A stretch of DNA of 5,854 nt from Spirochaetaceae bacterium (GCA_017646305.1 JAGCMR010000281.1:1-5854), one strand, 5' to 3'. Counted from the first letter of the stretch, positions 1 through 5,568 are shown. The notes: generated by a model not told the origin, from the letters alone. Program-made: numbers and translations.

Positions 1-476
1 AACAAATGAAAGAATCCAATCATTTCTTTTTGTATCAAGGAATATTTAACAAATAATTTTTGATTTACCTCAGTTTCAGCTTCTGTAGATATTTCCTGTT
101 CTAGGATGAACAAAGAGTCTTCCAATGCCGAAAACAACCCCATAAGAATGTCGTTTGTGTACACATCCTGTTCTATGGCATAGGAAATACTCAAGGCATT
201 TTGATATGATTTAAGGGCGGATAAAAATTGGTTTGTGGCAGTATAATAAGCTTCTATGGAAGATTCATCTTGCACCAGCTCCTGCGTAAAATCAGAGCTA
301 GACATGGAAAAGAATTTATCTGCTGCATTAGAAAAAAGATACCATTCCTGATAAAACAGCTCATCATCATAAATATCAAGATTATCAATATGATCGAGGG
401 AAATTTCGTCTTGGGCAGGAAGGGGGAAACCAAAAACAACAAATAGGAAAATAATAAGGCAAAACGCTCTTCGCAT
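1..476 (-). CDS. Secreted helical protein of unknown function, 3' end outside window
   Basis: An open frame runs from ATG at 476-474 leftward off the window edge (158 complete codons, no stop). An in-frame TAG at 488-486 limits the start, and this is the only ATG that gives an export signal. The N-terminus MRRAFCLIIFLFVVFGFPLP is a classic signal peptide: two arginines, a hydrophobic core, then a signal peptidase I-type site after Ala21 (LPA before QDE). No lipobox cysteine follows, so the product is probably a soluble periplasmic or exported protein. The mature part is acidic and looks mainly helical, rich in Glu, Ser, Tyr and Phe, for example DDELFYQEWYLFSNAADKFF. I do not recognise a family; an all-helical repeat fold is possible but not demonstrated. 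There is no Shine-Dalgarno; a promoter at 483-510 would start the transcript at the ATG. The gene lies downstream of the terminator at 607-642, so it is probably its own transcription unit. Confidence 0.82.
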   Translation of the reverse strand, partial: MRRAFCLIIFLFVVFGFPLPAQDEISLDHIDNLDIYDDELFYQEWYLFSNAADKFFSMSSSDFTQELVQDESSIEAYYTATNQFLSALKSYQNALSISYAIEQDVYTNDILMGLFSALEDSLFILEQEISTEAETEVNQKLFVKYSLIQKEMIGFFHL

Positions 477-482
477 AAAATT

Positions 483-510
483 ATTCTATCACAAAAGCGG
501 TCTCTGGCAA
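483..510 (-). promoter_or_regulatory. Sigma70-type extended -10 promoter, predicted leaderless start
   Basis: Read on the minus strand there is a -35 TTGCCA (510-505, 5 of 6 consensus), a 16-nt spacer, and a -10 TAGAAT (488-483, 5 of 6) preceded by TGA, which is the TGn extended -10 motif. The hexamer ends 6 nt before the ATG at 476, so the usual start site (+7) falls on the A of the start codon. No Shine-Dalgarno is present. This is a match to consensus, not a measured promoter. Confidence 0.6.
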
Positions 511-606
511 AGCCTAGGAGCAGGACTTGAGCTACTTGAGACAATCCCGTGGTGATTTATTCAAGAGTTTTTAGTTCCTCATGACTCAGTTTTTCAGGAG
601 GAAATT

Positions 607-642
607 AAAAAAAATCGAGCAAGGATCTTGTCCCTGCTCGAT
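607..642 (-). terminator. Intrinsic terminator of the zinc-ribbon/SPFH/membrane-protein cluster
   Basis: On the minus strand, ATCGAGCA-G-GGA pairs with TCC-T-TGCTCGAT (one G-T wobble, 12 pairs) around the 5-nt loop CAAGA (642-614). It is followed directly by seven Ts (613-607). It lies 25 nt past the stop of the small membrane-protein gene. The plus-strand side has no T-run, so it should act in one direction only. Confidence 0.88.
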
Positions 643-667
643 GAATACTCTTTGATATAACGGATGA

Positions 668-1015
668 TTACTTTGTGGCTCTGTATAGAGAATATACTAT
701 CAAGATATACACTAATAAAAGCAAACCATTTACAATTACGTATGCGGGAACAGATACTCCTATAAAGCCAAAGATTATATTACTAATGAGAAAAACTAAA
801 AGAAACAAAACTGACACAATTTTGATATTGCCTGTTCCACCACGGCCTTTAAATCTTACTGCAAGGCTACTACTGAGAGAAGTTGCAATCATACAACCAG
901 AACCAATTGCTAACAATACGCAATTCGCCTCACCCTTATTGGTAGAGTAGAAGGCATAACCAATTAAACCTGCTATAGCAAGGGCAATAACTAAAAATAC
1001 AACATTAACCTTCAT
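668..1015 (-). CDS. Small integral membrane protein with four predicted helices
   Basis: This 115-residue protein starts at ATG 1015, 7 nt after AAAGGAGA at 1030-1023. Four hydrophobic stretches can be read: about residues 4-24, 30-50, 63-86 and 88-111. A short basic loop around residue 55-62 (RFKGRGGTG) lies between helices 2 and 3, and by the positive-inside rule is probably cytoplasmic. There are cysteines at about 32 and 41 but no metal-binding pattern and no lipobox. I do not recognise a family. It is the last gene before the terminator at 607-642 and follows the SPFH gene on the same strand after a 67-nt structured spacer, so it is probably co-transcribed with it. A role as membrane anchor or partner of the SPFH protein is inferred from position alone. 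Confidence 0.8.
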   Translation of the reverse strand: MKVNVVFLVIALAIAGLIGYAFYSTNKGEANCVLLAIGSGCMIATSLSSSLAVRFKGRGGTGNIKIVSVLFLLVFLISNIIFGFIGVSVPAYVIVNGLLLLVYILIVYSLYRATK

Positions 1016-1022
1016 CTAAAAG

Positions 1023-1068
1023 TCTCCTTTGCAAAGGAAAGGGGGAAGATTTTTCTCCCCTCTCCTTT
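1023..1068 (-). promoter_or_regulatory. Structured leader with two competing hairpins over the membrane-protein RBS
   Basis: In the spacer after the SPFH stop, a minus-strand transcript can form a GC-rich hairpin: GGGG/CCCC plus AGA/TCT with one bulge and an AAAA loop (1060-1042), extended by AAAGG (1068-1064) pairing with CCTTT (1037-1033). The same CCTTT can instead pair with AAAGG of the Shine-Dalgarno (1030-1026), inside the 14-nt palindrome TCCTTTGCAAAGGA (1025-1038). The two pairings exclude each other, so the site could control translation of the downstream gene or processing of the operon mRNA. This is read by eye; no folding energy was computed. Confidence 0.45.
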
Positions 1069-1082
1069 ACTGTTCGTTTTTG

Positions 1083-2546
1083 TTAATTTACTGGTGGCAC
1101 TGGAGGAACTGGTGGCACTGGTGGCACTGGAGGAACTGGTGGTACTGGTGGCACTGGTGGAGCTGCAAACAAAGAAGCAAGCTCTTGAACCGTGGTAGCA
1201 GCCTGCCAACCAGCCATTCCCTGACACCACACCAGGGTTTGCGGTGTAAGCTGTCCTTGGGCAACAAAACCAGCCAGAGTTTGCATATCGTAGGGACCTG
1301 TGCTTTGGCCATTTACTGCAATGTTATACTGTTTGCCAAGAGGTGGAACTCCTATTGGTGGTGGCTGCATACCAGCTTGAGACATTCCTTGTGCATTCAT
1401 TCCTGCCATCATTCCCATTTGAGGCTGAGCCAGACCAGATAAAGCACCGTTCATCATTCCCGCCATGTTCTGTCCAATAGCCCCACCTACAGCCATTCCA
1501 GCCATAAGAGCTGTGGGATTAAAGCCGCCACCAGAGCCCATATCTACTCCTAATCCCCCTGCAGCCCCCATTTCTCCAAAGGCTTGGGCACCAGCAATAC
1601 CCACGGCAGACTGCTGATTGATTTGGTGTGCGGCAAGATTGCTGCTTTCTGTTTGGAGCTTTTGGGCTCTCTGCATTTCTTCTCGCTGGATGCGTTGAGA
1701 TTCTGCAAGATTTTCCATTTGAACCTGTTGCATTTCTTCCATTTGAGTTATGTTTACTGCAGCTTGAGCCTGTACTGTTTGAGTTGTAATATCCTGAGTT
1801 ACAGCCTTCAGTTCCCTGTATCCTTGGCTAGACTTATCAATTTCAATTGTGGCAATATCCATAGCAGAAAGACTGACACCAAAATCCTTGGCAAGACGAG
1901 GCTTCAGATACTGTTCTACAACCTCGTTTATCTGTAAAATTTTTCGTTCTAGCTGAATTACAGGTATATTGTTTTCTCCAGGAATATTGGCTACCACACC
2001 CTTTACGTATTTTATTACACCATCCTTGATTTGCTTTTGGAATGTATTCAAGTCAAAGTCAATGAGACGATGAAGCTTGATAAATTCCTTGTAGTCCGTA
2101 ATGGAAAAACTAATGGTACCACGAACCGCCACAGGAACAGCATAATCCAAGAAACGAGGATCATAAACCTCAAAGAATGGAACAGCAAATTGGGTTTGAA
2201 TAACACCAGCCAGGTTTATAAAATATATTTCTGCCTGAAAAGGACTTGCACCACCAAAGGCTGCACCCACAATACTAGACAAAATGGGAAAGTTAGCAGT
2301 TTTGATAGTTTCATCATAAGGACCAAGAATGTGATCCATTTGTGTACCATCTTTTTGTGGATACACAAAAATAGCCACCTCACCTTCTTTTACTCGCAGA
2401 CTAGAACCATACCGAATAGAATTTTCCTTTTTGGTAGAATCAGCAGCCTGTCCATTTGGTCGCCATTTCCAGATGAGGTAGCTGGCCTCATCGCAGCGGA
2501 TAACATCCATTAATCCGCCTTCATTTTTTTTGTTGAACAATCCCAT
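1083..2546 (-). CDS. SPFH/band-7 protein with C-terminal GYF_2-like domain and (PPV)8 tail
   Basis: This 487-residue protein matches the bacterial 'virion core protein'/YdjI-type SPFH family (COG4260 type). Visible hallmarks are WKWRP near residue 26, NSIRYGSSLRVKEGE at 42-56, and FGGASPFQAEIYFIN at 97-111. In order: SPFH domain about 41-245; a Gln/Glu-rich, probably coiled-coil stretch about 245-300; a flexible Gly/Ala/Met-rich segment about 305-393; the proline-rich PPPIGVPPLG at 395-404; a GYF_2 (DUF4339)-like domain about 406-460 with GPYD at 417-420 and Trp440 and Trp447; then eight PPV triplets at 463-486 and a final Asn. There is no signal peptide or transmembrane helix, so the protein is probably cytosolic or peripheral at the inner membrane, where SPFH proteins form oligomeric scaffolds. 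Many relatives end in a zinc ribbon; here GYF_2 takes that place and zinc ribbons occur in the gene just upstream. It starts 11 nt after that gene's stop, with TAGGAGAAACC before the ATG, indicating an operon. Substrate or partner is unknown. Confidence 0.88.
   Translation of the reverse strand: MGLFNKKNEGGLMDVIRCDEASYLIWKWRPNGQAADSTKKENSIRYGSSLRVKEGEVAIFVYPQKDGTQMDHILGPYDETIKTANFPILSSIVGAAFGGASPFQAEIYFINLAGVIQTQFAVPFFEVYDPRFLDYAVPVAVRGTISFSITDYKEFIKLHRLIDFDLNTFQKQIKDGVIKYVKGVVANIPGENNIPVIQLERKILQINEVVEQYLKPRLAKDFGVSLSAMDIATIEIDKSSQGYRELKAVTQDITTQTVQAQAAVNITQMEEMQQVQMENLAESQRIQREEMQRAQKLQTESSNLAAHQINQQSAVGIAGAQAFGEMGAAGGLGVDMGSGGGFNPTALMAGMAVGGAIGQNMAGMMNGALSGLAQPQMGMMAGMNAQGMSQAGMQPPPIGVPPLGKQYNIAVNGQSTGPYDMQTLAGFVAQGQLTPQTLVWCQGMAGWQAATTVQELASLFAAPPVPPVPPVPPVPPVPPVPPVPPVN
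1089..1160 (-). repeat. Eight-copy 9-bp tandem repeat encoding (Pro-Pro-Val)8
   Basis: Eight consecutive 9-nt units encode Pro-Pro-Val on the minus strand. Plus-strand units are variants of TGGTGGCAC with substitutions at wobble positions (TGGAGGAAC, TGGTGGTAC). All length changes by whole units keep the reading frame, so copy number could vary by slippage without breaking the gene. The peptide should adopt a polyproline-II-like extended form. Confidence 0.95.
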
Positions 2547-2557
2547 GGTTTCTCCTA

Positions 2558-3268
2558 TTACTTAATTTCTGCTTCCATGAGAGCAATCTTTTCCATAGAG
2601 TCAGGATCATCCTTGAGAAGCATTTTTGCCTTTGCACTAGCCTGCTGAAATTTTTTCTTCCAGACTTTGTTCATACGTTTAGTGCGTTTACTGTCAGAGG
2701 AAAAAAATAGAGAAATGAAGAGGACATCTTTAATGAATGATTGTGTTAGCATCATAAATTCAATAATGCTTTCTTTATCATTCGGAATGGGAAATGCTGT
2801 AATATAATCAATTTTCTGCTGTTCCTGTGTTGTAATTGGGGGCATTACCAACAGTATAACAGCTAAGATTACAGGTACTCCAAGAAGACTTAAATAATAC
2901 CCTTCGGCAGTAAACATTACTAGAAGGAAAAGGAGTATCCAAAGGAAATAGGTAAGTAAATAAAGCGTATTTCCACGATCCTTATCATCTTCAGTAAGGG
3001 TTCCAGCGGAAATTTCTTGTAGCCTTGATGAAAATTCTTTTATAGAATCGAAGGTATTTCCCTTGGTAAAACTGTGTCCGCAGGAGGTGCATACTGCATC
3101 CATACTCTGCATTGGACTTCCACAGCTAGGACATTTTTTTACAACCCCTACATACTCTTCTTTTCGTTGGGAAGGAGAATTCCCAGAGACGGAACCTGTA
3201 GCAGTTCCACAATTAGAGCAGAATTTTGCACCATCACCCAACTGATTTCCGCAATTTTGACAAAACAT
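2558..3268 (-). CDS. Double zinc-ribbon membrane protein, partner of the SPFH gene
   Basis: This 236-residue protein starts at ATG 3268, preceded by AAAAGGAG five nt upstream. Two zinc ribbons sit at the N-terminus: Cys3/Cys6 with Cys17/Cys20 and Cys46/Cys49 with Cys60/Cys63, each CxxC-(10)-CxxC and followed by Gly. A linker leads to two adjacent hydrophobic helices, about residues 101-121 and 124-143 (LYLLTYFLWILLFLLVMFTA is the first). The C-terminal part, about 145-236, is soluble, basic around SKRTKRMNKVWKKKFQQ, and ends in a probable helix. Zinc ribbons of this type usually mediate protein contacts rather than catalysis. Together with the SPFH gene starting 11 nt downstream, the architecture recalls YdjG/YdjH-like membrane partners of SPFH proteins in Bacillus envelope-stress operons; that is an analogy from architecture and order, not a sequence match I could test. 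It is the first gene of the cluster. Confidence 0.83.
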   Translation of the reverse strand: MFCQNCGNQLGDGAKFCSNCGTATGSVSGNSPSQRKEEYVGVVKKCPSCGSPMQSMDAVCTSCGHSFTKGNTFDSIKEFSSRLQEISAGTLTEDDKDRGNTLYLLTYFLWILLFLLVMFTAEGYYLSLLGVPVILAVILLVMPPITTQEQQKIDYITAFPIPNDKESIIEFMMLTQSFIKDVLFISLFFSSDSKRTKRMNKVWKKKFQQASAKAKMLLKDDPDSMEKIALMEAEIK

Positions 3269-3286
3269 ACAAACTCCTTTTCTATC

Positions 3287-3310
3287 TTAAAGCACATATA
3301 ATTGCTTTAA
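3287..3310. promoter_or_regulatory. 8-bp inverted repeat upstream of the zinc-ribbon gene
   Basis: TTAAAGCA (3287-3294) and TGCTTTAA (3303-3310) are perfect inverted repeats around the 8-nt spacer CATATAAT. The element sits between the nuclease stop (3335) and the zinc-ribbon start (3268), 19 nt before the ATG on the minus strand and upstream of its Shine-Dalgarno. It could be an operator or a weak transcript-end hairpin of the nuclease gene; no T-run follows on the minus strand, so an intrinsic terminator is unlikely. No convincing -35/-10 pair was found in this 66-nt gap. Confidence 0.4.
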
Positions 3311-3334
3311 TTTCCACTAACTTATGAGCGTTTT

Positions 3335-4597
3335 CTAAAATTTTACAATCGCTATCTTTTCCAGATTGCGTTGAATTTCTTTCAAAGCAAAAGAAATAAT
3401 TTTTTTTAAGGTGTTTCGTGTACAATTTTCTTTTAATTTTAATTGTAGGTATATAAAATCACCAAAATGATACAGAGGATCCCACTGTGGTTTGCTACCT
3501 CCAGTTTTTTTTGTAAAATCTATGGATTTTCCTTCCCATAAGGTATCTAAAGATTTTAGTTCTTCTCCATCCCACCATTTTTCTATGCCGGTGTCGGTAA
3601 AGGCTGACCTATATTTTTCTGCAATAGACGTTATAATAGGTGCACACCAATTAAATACATTGCTACAAAGTTCTTTTTGATCTTGATTTTTGCGAGTTGA
3701 TGTTTTTGGTGCAGGATTTTTTCCTCCATCTTGATAGAAGGGTTCTAGGGCAATGCGTACATTTTTAGCTTGAATTTGCAAACATGCCATTACTCCGTTT
3801 CTGTTTGTGGTAGATTTCCAGCTCCAGACTCCCTCATTGTGGGAGAATTCTGTAACATAGCGAAATGGGGATACAGGAATATTCATATTCATTTCTTCCA
3901 TGACGCAGCTGTACCAGATTTTTTGATACAGACTATCTAAACGAATTTCCTCTAATTTTTTAATATTCTCCTTGTCTGGAGAGCAAAGATTTTTCTCTCT
4001 ATCGGCTTTTATATAACGATTTCCAATGTCCAAAATAGTCTGAGTCATTTCTACATATTTAGAGAACACTACTGCTTCTGGTCCTTGGTTTTGAACATAA
4101 ATTTTTATAATTTCAAGATAGTCTTCGTAAGACCAAAAAACCCATTTTGTTTCTTTTAAAAAAGGAGCTAAAAAGATTTGAGGGGCAAAAAGAACCTTTT
4201 TTGTATTCTGTGAATTAAGTTTTGTTTTTTTGTAAGGACTTAAAGTGTTACTATTAATTTCTTTAGTATATTTTTCTAACTGACCTATGGTAGGCAATGA
4301 CTTAAATTTATTTTCTATTACAACAAAGCCTATATTATCTGAATTTTCAACCTGTTCATCAGGGCCGTGGACTATGAGTATATCAAAATTATATTTTTCT
4401 CGGAAAACTTTTTTAATACGATGTTCTTGGGGAATAGACAAATGGGATTTAAGTTTTTGGGAAATAACTTGATCGTTATTATACTCTAAAATCCAAGCCA
4501 GAAGATTGCTATGAACTAGCTCATTACCTGCTTGAAACAGCCCCAGCATAGGATTTTCTTTTAGATCATTTACAAGTTGACTTAATTCTCCCTGCAT
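3335..4597 (-). CDS. PD-(D/E)XK nuclease family protein
   Basis: The gene encodes 420 residues from ATG 4597. An in-frame ATG at 4687 would add 30 residues, but those are the translation of a hairpin-rich leader, and the five Glu codons before Met31 of the long form are the Shine-Dalgarno region itself, so 4597 is chosen. The N-terminal 110 residues carry the PD-(D/E)XK pattern seen in the PDDEXK_4-type family: Glu26 within a helix (GNELVHSNLLAWILE), Asp72 (NFDILIV), the Glu95-Asn96-Lys97 triad in VVIENKFKS, and Gln106 in GQLEKY. This predicts a metal-dependent DNA nuclease core with its key residues intact. The remaining 300 residues show no domain I recognise. Members are often annotated only at superfamily level; some occur in defence contexts, but no methylase, helicase or toxin partner lies next to this one, so its role is unassigned. 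The gene looks more AT-rich than the SPFH gene, which hints at separate origin. Its neighbours are on the same strand but separated by structured or spaced gaps, so it may be its own unit. Confidence 0.8.
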   Translation of the reverse strand: MQGELSQLVNDLKENPMLGLFQAGNELVHSNLLAWILEYNNDQVISQKLKSHLSIPQEHRIKKVFREKYNFDILIVHGPDEQVENSDNIGFVVIENKFKSLPTIGQLEKYTKEINSNTLSPYKKTKLNSQNTKKVLFAPQIFLAPFLKETKWVFWSYEDYLEIIKIYVQNQGPEAVVFSKYVEMTQTILDIGNRYIKADREKNLCSPDKENIKKLEEIRLDSLYQKIWYSCVMEEMNMNIPVSPFRYVTEFSHNEGVWSWKSTTNRNGVMACLQIQAKNVRIALEPFYQDGGKNPAPKTSTRKNQDQKELCSNVFNWCAPIITSIAEKYRSAFTDTGIEKWWDGEELKSLDTLWEGKSIDFTKKTGGSKPQWDPLYHFGDFIYLQLKLKENCTRNTLKKIISFALKEIQRNLEKIAIVKF

Positions 4598-4605
4598 TTC
4601 TTCTT

Positions 4606-4611
4606 CCTCCT
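4606..4611 (-). promoter_or_regulatory. Strong Shine-Dalgarno that decides the nuclease start
   Basis: AGGAGG on the minus strand lies 8 nt before ATG 4597, an ideal spacing. No comparable site precedes the in-frame ATG at 4687. Choosing the upstream ATG would place this ribosome site inside the coding sequence as a run of Glu codons. Confidence 0.85.
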
Positions 4612-4637
4612 CTAAATAAAACAACCTTAATACCCAG

Positions 4638-4694
4638 TGGCAGCGGAATCTCCCCACCACTGCCAGCCCCTTGGGGCAGCAAACCACCCCAAGG
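4638..4694 (-). other. GC-rich hairpin cluster in the nuclease leader
   Basis: This is a conspicuous GC-rich island in AT-rich surroundings. CCTTGGGG (4669-4676) pairs with CCCCAAGG (4687-4694) across a 10-nt loop, overlapping the perfect palindrome GCCCCTTGGGGC (4666-4677), so the two folds compete. Next to it TGGCAG (4638-4643) can pair with CTGCCA (4660-4665), or alternatively CAGTGG (4635-4640) with CCACTG (4657-4662). It lies just upstream of the nuclease ribosome site. It could be an attenuator-like leader, a terminator remnant, or a copy of a dispersed palindromic repeat; it matches no riboswitch I recognise. Confidence 0.5.
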
Positions 4695-4702
4695 ACTGTT
4701 AA

Positions 4703-4728
4703 GACCTTACAGAGTATTCGGTAAGGTC
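4703..4728 (-). terminator. Hairpin after the paralog pair, possible weak terminator
   Basis: GACCTTAC (4703-4710) and GTAAGGTC (4721-4728) form a perfect 8-bp stem with a 10-nt loop, starting 16 nt past the stop codon at 4745. On the minus strand only TTAACAG follows, not a proper T-run, so termination would be inefficient or Rho-assisted, or the hairpin may stabilise the mRNA 3' end. The equivalent position after the other paralog (about 5145-5175) shows related sequence but no comparable stem. Confidence 0.45.
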
Positions 4729-4731
4729 CTT

Positions 4732-4752
4732 GTACTACAATTACTTAAAAAC
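4732..4752 (-). repeat. 21-bp direct repeat at the 3' end of the paralogs, copy 1
   Basis: A 21-bp stretch spanning the last Phe/stop codons and the following TAATTGTAG-like flank is identical to 5178-5198. It marks one boundary of the tandem gene duplication and includes non-coding 3' flank, which would not be kept by protein-level selection alone. Confidence 0.85.
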
Positions 4753-5098
4753 TGAATGAACCAAAATCAAGCGAAGGTGTTGAATTGGACAAGGACATCA
4801 TAGCCTCAGTATAACGATTTGTCAGTTCCAGATATTTTTCACTATCCTTCGCTGTCCAATCACTACTATCCTCAAAATCCTCTAACTCCTCAGTCAGCTT
4901 TAAAGCTTCTCCCTGAAGCTTTAACAAACTTGACATGTTGTTTGACTTTGCAGCTTTTTCTGCAGCAACAACAGTTTTTTCGTAAGACTTCAGAAATTTG
5001 TCAATTTCTTTACGGCTTTTACTTTCAGCAGTTAAAGAAGCCTGTGCAACCAACATCAGAACCAAGGCAATGATAGCGGTAAGTTTTGTTTTGAACAT
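4745..5098 (-). CDS. Small exported helical protein, paralog lacking the lipobox
   Basis: This 117-residue protein has AGGAGGAACTT immediately before ATG 5098. The N-terminus MFKTKLTAIIALVLMLVAQA is a signal peptide; cleavage is plausible after Ala20 or Ala24. There is no cysteine anywhere near it, so the mature protein should be soluble in the periplasm or secreted. The mature part is helical and charged, with the block DKFLKSYEKTVVAAEKAAKS at 33-52 followed by NN, nearly identical to the neighbouring gene, then a divergent acidic region containing DW and EKYLEL, ending LDFGSFSF. I do not recognise the family. It follows its paralog on the same strand after 92 nt with no strong terminator between them, so the pair is probably co-transcribed from the promoter near 5569. 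Shared 5' leader and 3' flank sequence shows a tandem duplication. Confidence 0.82.
   Translation of the reverse strand: MFKTKLTAIIALVLMLVAQASLTAESKSRKEIDKFLKSYEKTVVAAEKAAKSNNMSSLLKLQGEALKLTEELEDFEDSSDWTAKDSEKYLELTNRYTEAMMSLSNSTPSLDFGSFSF
4936..5002 (-). repeat. Near-identical 67-bp coding block, copy 1
   Basis: Aligned without gaps to 5355-5421 (offset 419), this block shows 5 mismatches in 67 positions by eye. It encodes the conserved helix at residues 33-54. The rest of the two genes is far less similar. Confidence 0.85.
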
Positions 5099-5177
5099 AA
5101 GTTCCTCCTAAAAAAATTTTGGATAAGATAATTATTTAGTACAAAAAATCTTATAGAGCATACTCCGTGAAATCTTC

Positions 5178-5198
5178 GTACTACAATTACTTAAAAAC
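5178..5198 (-). repeat. 21-bp direct repeat at the 3' end of the paralogs, copy 2
   Basis: Identical to 4732-4752. It covers the stop codon of the lipoprotein paralog and its 3' flank. Confidence 0.85.
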
Positions 5199-5517
5199 CG
5201 TAATCAAAATCCAAGATCACCTCCATGGAACGCTCATACAATTCTACATATTTTTCCCATTGCTCTTCTGTCCAATGCTCATTCTCCTCAAATAAGACAT
5301 CTAAGGCCTTTCCCTGTTCTTCAAATTTTTCGCTAAGCTTAAGCAATTTTTTCGTGTTGTTTGACTTTGCAGCTTTTTCTATAGCAACAACAGTTTTCTC
5401 GTAAGACTTCAGAGCTTTGTCGTATTCATTATTGCTACAAGCAACAAAGCTTGTACTTACAACAACCACACACATAACGGCAAGTAAAGCCATTACACTT
5501 TTCTTTTTGAACATCAT
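5191..5517 (-). CDS. Small putative lipoprotein, tandem paralog
   Basis: This 108-residue protein begins ATGATG at 5517/5514; AGGAGG lies 6 nt before the first ATG and 9 before the second, and either is possible. The N-terminus has lysines 4-6, a hydrophobic core, then SFVAC with Cys27. F-V-A-C departs from the strict lipobox (Leu/Val/Ile at -3) but fits the relaxed form known in spirochaetes, so lipidation at Cys27 is likely though not certain. The mature part is helical and strongly acidic, with DKALKSYEKTVVAIEKAAKS at 33-52, then EKYVELYERS and the end LDFDYGF. The residue numbering of the conserved block is the same as in the paralog at 4745-5098. Function is unknown. It is the first gene of the pair, with a TATAAT -10 about 50 nt upstream, and is divergent from the response-regulator gene, which could control it; that is an inference from position. 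Confidence 0.82.
   Translation of the reverse strand: MMFKKKSVMALLAVMCVVVVSTSFVACSNNEYDKALKSYEKTVVAIEKAAKSNNTKKLLKLSEKFEEQGKALDVLFEENEHWTEEQWEKYVELYERSMEVILDFDYGF
5355..5421 (-). repeat. Near-identical 67-bp coding block, copy 2
   Basis: Partner of 4936-5002 within the lipoprotein paralog, encoding the same conserved helix. Confidence 0.85.
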
Positions 5518-5568
5518 AGTGTTCCTCCTAAAAAATTAAGTTGATAAGACTATATTTTTTTTTCATCA

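Noticed and set aside
254..544. Minus-strand 96-residue open frame with hydrophobic stretches
   Set aside because: It overlaps, in another frame, the gene starting at 476, which has a proper signal peptide and stays open to the window edge; the hydrophobic part is a frame-shifted reading of that gene.
575..603. Imperfect inverted repeat TTCCTC-n-TGA / TCA-n-GAGGAA
   Set aside because: Interrupted by a mismatch, with a 9-nt loop and no T-run on either strand; too weak beside the clear terminator at 607-642.
675..950. Plus-strand 91-residue frame antisense to the four-helix protein
   Set aside because: No ribosome site; the minus-strand frame has a Shine-Dalgarno, four clean hydrophobic helices and a terminator.
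1029..1442. Plus-strand frame rich in Trp and His (WWHW repeats)
   Set aside because: This is the antisense reading of the PPV tandem repeat and GYF region of the SPFH gene, without ribosome site or family likeness.
2031..2513. Plus-strand 160-residue frame
   Set aside because: It is entirely antisense to the conserved SPFH domain, with a composition unlike a real protein.
4598..4687. 30-residue N-terminal extension of the nuclease from ATG 4687
   Set aside because: It translates the hairpin-rich leader, has no ribosome site, and its Glu run is the Shine-Dalgarno region of the ATG at 4597.
5555..5563. Nine-base homopolymer as a phase-variation tract for the paralog pair
   Set aside because: It lies in the untranslated leader downstream of the -10, in an AT-rich region; a run this short needs no special explanation.
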